From assembly GCA_012840485.1 (NCBI GenBank), contig DULG01000025.1, positions 1-32,039 on the forward strand: 32,039 nt of DNA, written 5' to 3'. Under the pieces are notes generated by a model. The model was given only the letters and a program-made list of their open reading frames with translations, was not told the origin of the DNA and did no database searches. The stretch is from Clostridia bacterium (GTDB lineage Bacteria; Bacillota; Thermoanaerobacteria; Thermoanaerobacterales; Thermoanaerobacteraceae). This document shows positions 29,192 to 32,039 of the stretch, piece after piece. Made by a program: the position numbers and the translations under genes. Each line of letters starts with the position of its first letter. Position 1 is the stretch's first letter.

Positions 29192-29207
29192 ATTTAAACG
29201 TTTAAAT
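29192..29207. promoter_or_regulatory. Perfect 16-base palindrome, operator candidate
   Basis: ATTTAAACGTTTAAAT lies in the divergent gap between the unknown reverse-strand gene and tRNA-Val(CAC). Twelve of its bases (AAACGTTTAAAT) recur upstream of rpoN at 8078-8089. The core is symmetric and AT-rich, as many repressor sites are. Confidence 0.4.
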
Positions 29208-29234
29208 TCCTTCTTTTTATTAAAAATTTTAGGA

Positions 29235-29263
29235 TTGACATAGTTCCGGGAGATGTATATAAT
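29235..29263 (+). promoter_or_regulatory. Perfect consensus promoter of tRNA-Val(CAC)
   Basis: TTGACA (29235-29240), 17-base spacer, TATAAT (29258-29263), ending 15 bases before the tRNA. Confidence 0.92.
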
Positions 29264-29278
29264 AAAAATATAAGAGGT

Positions 29279-29355
29279 GGGGTTATAGCTCAGCTGGTTA
29301 GAGCGCTACGCTCACATCGTAGAGGTCACAGGTTCGATCCCTGTTAACCCCACCA
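29279..29355 (+). tRNA. tRNA-Val (CAC)
   Basis: Acceptor GGGGTTA/TAACCCC, anticodon stem CTACG/CGTAG with loop CTCACAT, anticodon CAC reading GUG, and encoded CCA. It is a near-copy of the tRNA-Val(GAC) at 25851. The only differences are one D-loop base and positions 32 and 34. Confidence 0.95.
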
Positions 29356-29370
29356 GAAGATAGCTTATTT

Positions 29371-29402
29371 GAGGCACTGTCATAAGTGCCTCGTTTTTGT
29401 TT
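29371..29402 (+). terminator. Terminator after tRNA-Val(CAC)
   Basis: GAGGCACT (29371-29378) pairs with AGTGCCTC (29385-29392) around GTCATA, followed by GTTTTTGTTT. Confidence 0.9.
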
Positions 29403-29505
29403 TAGTGCCCATTTGGTGCCAAAGATTTTTGTGAAGTCAAAACTATGTAATGAATAAAACACTAGCAACTCAAAAGTTATGACTCTCATGAATAAAAACA
29501 GCCTC

Positions 29506-29533
29506 TTGACATATGATTGTAATGCTGTAGAAT
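29506..29533 (+). promoter_or_regulatory. Promoter of lgt
   Basis: TTGACA (29506-29511), 16-base spacer, TAGAAT (29528-29533), about 50 bases before the start codon. Confidence 0.65.
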
Positions 29534-29583
29534 GATATTATAGTGAAAATTTCATTTAAAAATTGATACATGGAGGTTGTATA

Positions 29584-30357
29584 ATGTACATTCCAACGCT
29601 TAGTCCTTATGCTTTTAAAATTGGTCCAATTGCTGTTCATTGGTATGGAATTTTTATGGCTATTTCTATTGCTGTTGGTGGATATTATTTGTATAAACAG
29701 GCAATGAAATTAAATTACGATGAAGACTTTTTACTAAATCTGATAATGGTTGTAGTAATTTCTGGTGTTGTAGGGGCTCGGCTGATGTTTGTGCTGGCAA
29801 ATTATCCTGAATGGTTTATTAAAAATCCTATTCAAGTGTTAAAAATTTATGAAGGAGGTCTTTCTTGGCACGGAGCAGTTTTAGGTGGCTTTTTAGCTGG
29901 ACTTTATTACTGTCGTAAAAAGAACGTTAGGATAAATCCCTTGGAAGACTTTGCTGTTGTAGGTTTAGCCCTTGGGAATATATTGGTTAGAATAGGAAAT
30001 ATATTTAATCAAGAAGTGTTGGGAAGGCCAACAGAGTTTACTTTTGGTAGATGGCCTGCACAACTGGTAGGTGTTGCAATGGGAATATTTCTTCTTGCAA
30101 GGTATTTCTATGTTCAAGAAAAGCATATGCCCGATGGGTATCAATTTTGGTCGTTTATTTTTTACTACCAGCTTTTGAGAGGCTTAGTTGAAGAAACGGT
30201 AAGAGATAATCCGCTGATATGGCCCGTATATTTAAATGAAAAATGGGGGATTGGATTTTTTACTTTAACTCAATTAGTGACCCCTTTTATTTTGATATTG
30301 GCTTACTGGATGATTAAAAGAGTTTTAAATGACCCTAATAGACAATATTATGATTAA
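29584..30357 (+). CDS. lgt: Prolipoprotein diacylglyceryl transferase
   Basis: 257-residue integral membrane enzyme that transfers diacylglycerol from phosphatidylglycerol to the lipobox cysteine of prolipoproteins, such as the GH18 protein in this window. Around seven transmembrane helices are apparent. Conserved segments are HWYG near the N-terminus, GARLMFVL, GGLSWHGAVLGG (His96), and the signature RIGNIFNQEVLGRPT (136-150) with the essential arginine Arg136. GGAGG eight bases before ATG 29584 fixes the start; the frame opens 21 bases earlier without a ribosome site. Single gene with promoter and terminator. Confidence 0.96.
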   Translation: MYIPTLSPYAFKIGPIAVHWYGIFMAISIAVGGYYLYKQAMKLNYDEDFLLNLIMVVVISGVVGARLMFVLANYPEWFIKNPIQVLKIYEGGLSWHGAVLGGFLAGLYYCRKKNVRINPLEDFAVVGLALGNILVRIGNIFNQEVLGRPTEFTFGRWPAQLVGVAMGIFLLARYFYVQEKHMPDGYQFWSFIFYYQLLRGLVEETVRDNPLIWPVYLNEKWGIGFFTLTQLVTPFILILAYWMIKRVLNDPNRQYYD

Positions 30358-30362
30358 AAACT

Positions 30363-30386
30363 GCTGCCTCTGGCAGCTTTTATTTT
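30363..30386 (+). terminator. Terminator after lgt
   Basis: GCTGCC (30363-30368) pairs with GGCAGC (30372-30377) around TCT, followed by TTTTATTTT. Confidence 0.85.
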
Positions 30387-30441
30387 ATATGAATTTATGT
30401 TAAAATTATATTAGTAAATTTTTTGCAAGGGAGTTGAAGGG

Positions 30442-30906
30442 ATGGAAAAAGCAAATATTTTTGAAACTTTATTAAAAGAAATTGAGGTAAAAGCAAAAGA
30501 GATTGAGGACATAGATAGGTTTTATGAAGAGATTGTAAGAATTTTATCAAAAAATGTGCCATATTACAATTGGACAGGATTTTATTTTATGAAAGATGGG
30601 GAATTGGTGGTAGGTCCTTATATAGGAAGACCTACAGAACACGTAAAGATACAAGTAGGACAAGGAGTTTGCGGTAAAGCAGTAGCAGAAAAAAGCACTG
30701 TAATAGTTGAAGATGTCACTAAAGAAGATAACTATTTGGCTTGCAGTCTTGAGACAAAATCTGAAATTGTAGTTCCTATTTGGGCTCATGGAGAAATAAT
30801 TGGGGAGATAGATATTGACAGTGACGATTTAGCTGCTTTTGATGATCAAGATAGAATCTTTTTGGAGAGAGTGGCTCAAATTATTACTAATAAGTTAGAA
30901 GGATAA
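30442..30906 (+). CDS. GAF-domain protein, probable free methionine-R-sulfoxide reductase
   Basis: 154-residue single GAF domain. It resembles the fRMsr/YtsP family, which reduces free methionine-(R)-sulfoxide using cysteines in the GAF pocket. GVCGKAV holds Cys77 and YLACS holds Cys101, 24 residues apart as are Cys94 and Cys118 of the E. coli enzyme. The position matching E. coli Cys84, ten before Cys77, is His67. Thus the nucleophile (Cys118 equivalent) and one partner remain and a third cysteine is missing. SEIVVPI and GEIDIDSDD are typical of the family. Activity is inferred; a ligand-sensing GAF role is possible. GGAGTTGAAGGG precedes ATG. Confidence 0.8.
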   Translation: MEKANIFETLLKEIEVKAKEIEDIDRFYEEIVRILSKNVPYYNWTGFYFMKDGELVVGPYIGRPTEHVKIQVGQGVCGKAVAEKSTVIVEDVTKEDNYLACSLETKSEIVVPIWAHGEIIGEIDIDSDDLAAFDDQDRIFLERVAQIITNKLEG

Positions 30907-31044
30907 AGTTTGTATTATTTTTGTGGTATAATAGATTTTAGGTGATTGCAAAATGAGATAAATATTAGAGTAAAAAAGTTACATTACAAGGAACAAAATA
31001 AAGAAATTACATTTTAAAGGCACGCTCAAGAGGGGAAAAGAGAA

Positions 31045-31083
31045 ATGGAAGAAAGATACAAATTCAAAAAAGACAATACTTAA
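31045..31083 (+). other. Possible 12-codon ORF or truncated gene start near the insertion element
   Basis: ATG at 31045 with GAGGGG 12 bases upstream encodes the basic peptide MEERYKFKKDNT before TAA. The 232 bases between the GAF gene and the transposase otherwise hold no convincing gene. It may be the 5' remnant of a gene cut by the insertion, or chance. Confidence 0.15.
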
Positions 31084-31085
31084 CA

Positions 31086-31108
31086 CACCTTTTTAATGTA
31101 AAAAGGTG
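31086..31108. terminator. Hairpin near transposase 3' end
   Basis: CACCTTTTT (31086-31094) pairs with AAAAAGGTG (31100-31108) around AATGT, about 30 bases past the transposase stop on the reverse strand. It lacks a T run beyond the stem on either side, so it is a weak terminator, or part of the element's end. Confidence 0.35.
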
Positions 31109-31138
31109 ACAAACGAATCAAACCATAAGAACAAGTCA

Positions 31139-32039
31139 TCAAGCCAAAAGTTTTTTCAAAGATAAAGGATGTTCAAAAGTACCAAGCTTTGCAGTAATAA
31201 TTAAACCAATATGTTGAGTGATAGCCCCAAGAAAAACATCAGCTTTGATAGACCTGGTATTTATGAGTTTAAAGCTATCAACAGCGATAGAACTTTTTAA
31301 AAGGGAAATAGATTTTTCAATAATAGGGCGTTTTTCATAAAGTTTGGACCATTTTTTAGAGTTACGAGGGACAACAGTGTTTTTTCTAAAATCAATATCA
31401 AGGGTAGTATAGAATATTCTGCCGCATTTAGAAGGAGTACAGGGGTTATCACATTGAAGGATATAAGTAGTTTTACCGTTTAGTCTAACTTTTTTGGACA
31501 TAGGGCAAAGCCATTTAATTCTGGTAGCTCTACCTTTTTCCCGAACGATGCCATCATAGGTCATTTTAAGAGAAGGGTCACGGGGGCAGGTAGGGATACC
31601 ATCAGAGTTAAAAGTAGGCTGAGGCAAGTTTTTAGAATTTCGAGGGTTAATAGGGATAATAGGGATTATGCCATGCTCTGAGAACAAGTATTTGTAATTA
31701 TCAAAAGAATCAAACCCAGCGTCACCTAAGAAGTATCTATAAGAGAAATTAGGATGTAAATTAAAGAATTCCTTAAGAGAAGGGATTAAAGTTTTAGAAT
31801 CGTACAAATCTTTAGACTCTGCAGCAGATTTAGCAGTATTGACATTTAAAGAATCATCGTCATAGAAACTAATATGCTGAATAATGCCTAAGCCATTAGT
31901 GAGGATGGTAGCTTTGATAGAGTAACAATAATGGCCATTAATATAAGAGAATTTAGCATCAGGATTAGAGTGAGCGAACTTAGGCATTTTAGAACAAGCA
32001 TAAGAGTGGGCATCAAAATCAGGATTAGATTTAGAGAAC
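31139..32039 (-). CDS. IS4-type DDE transposase, C-terminal part (runs off the window)
   Basis: At least 299 codons of a DDE transposase read toward the left and remain open to the right edge, so the N-terminus is outside; the in-frame ATG at 31987 is internal. RYFLGDAGFDSF carries the second catalytic aspartate. YEKRPIIEKSISLLK matches the Y(2)R(3)E(6)K signature of IS4-related transposases exactly and carries the catalytic glutamate. A cysteine-bearing insert lies between them (IPTCPRDP, WLCPMSKK, CDNPCTPSKC), suggesting a zinc-binding loop. The C-terminal frame is intact. I could not assign a named IS, and the first aspartate is not identified in the visible part. Confidence 0.85.
   Translation of the reverse strand, partial: FSKSNPDFDAHSYACSKMPKFAHSNPDAKFSYINGHYCYSIKATILTNGLGIIQHISFYDDDSLNVNTAKSAAESKDLYDSKTLIPSLKEFFNLHPNFSYRYFLGDAGFDSFDNYKYLFSEHGIIPIIPINPRNSKNLPQPTFNSDGIPTCPRDPSLKMTYDGIVREKGRATRIKWLCPMSKKVRLNGKTTYILQCDNPCTPSKCGRIFYTTLDIDFRKNTVVPRNSKKWSKLYEKRPIIEKSISLLKSSIAVDSFKLINTRSIKADVFLGAITQHIGLIITAKLGTFEHPLSLKKLLA
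31139..32039 (-). mobile_element. Partial insertion sequence at right edge
   Basis: The transposase gene implies an insertion sequence whose left end lies somewhere in 30907-31139. I could not fix the terminal inverted repeat because the other end is outside the window. Confidence 0.6.

Noticed and set aside
29298..29345. Reverse-strand peptide containing NRDRTCDL over tRNA-Val
   Set aside because: This is the familiar false translation of a tRNA gene on its opposite strand.

Overview
The window looks like chromosome of a thermophilic, anaerobic, spore-forming Firmicute close to Thermoanaerobacter/Caldanaerobacter. The reasons are AT-rich coding sequence with much more GC-rich structured RNAs, a small acid-soluble spore protein gene, PerR, sigma-54, and the glycolytic operon order cggR-gap-pgk-tpiA-gpmI-eno-secG. 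The genus is my inference from gene order and protein style; I ran no search. Nearly everything is core chromosome. The only clear mobile DNA is a transposase that runs off the right edge.

Layout. 1-217: a GC-rich, hairpin-forming stretch ending in an intrinsic terminator, perhaps the 3' part of an unidentified RNA. 278-4745: a spore DNA-binding protein, a Lon-like ATP-dependent protease, then translationally coupled queG and nth. 4842-6778: a membrane-anchored VanW protein converging on perR, with a shared terminator. 6944-8053: a HAD phosphatase and acylphosphatase, transcribed away from perR. 8163-9527: rpoN. 9556-17039: the cggR glycolytic operon with a recognisable CggR operator and two intercistronic hairpins, then secG. 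17128-21164: a dGTPase-like HD hydrolase, then dnaG-rpoD behind two tandem sigma-H-like promoters whose -10 regions each contain a perfect Spo0A-box sequence.

21215-23686: tRNA-Asn (atypical) and tRNA-Met/Ile2 (CAU), trmK and nif3 overlapping, then RNase P RNA (rnpB). 23727-25744: a 43-residue membrane peptide, deoD and manA. 25851-29355: tRNA-Val(GAC), tRNA-Ala(CGC), a GH18 lipoprotein, pepV, an unrecognised reverse-strand gene and tRNA-Val(CAC). 29584-30906: lgt and a GAF-domain protein resembling free-methionine-sulfoxide reductase. 31139-32039: partial DDE transposase on the reverse strand.

How it fits together. The glycolytic block carries the lower half of glycolysis under one sugar-phosphate-responsive repressor. 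The dnaG-rpoD pair joins replication priming to the housekeeping sigma factor, and its promoters suggest a link to sporulation entry. I do not see a self-contained new defence, secretion or biosynthetic system. The signals most worth a second look are regulatory or RNA-level: the sigma-H/0A-box pair, the GC-rich left-edge RNA candidate, the odd tRNA-Asn, and the cggR leader with an in-frame mini-ORF lying in its operator.
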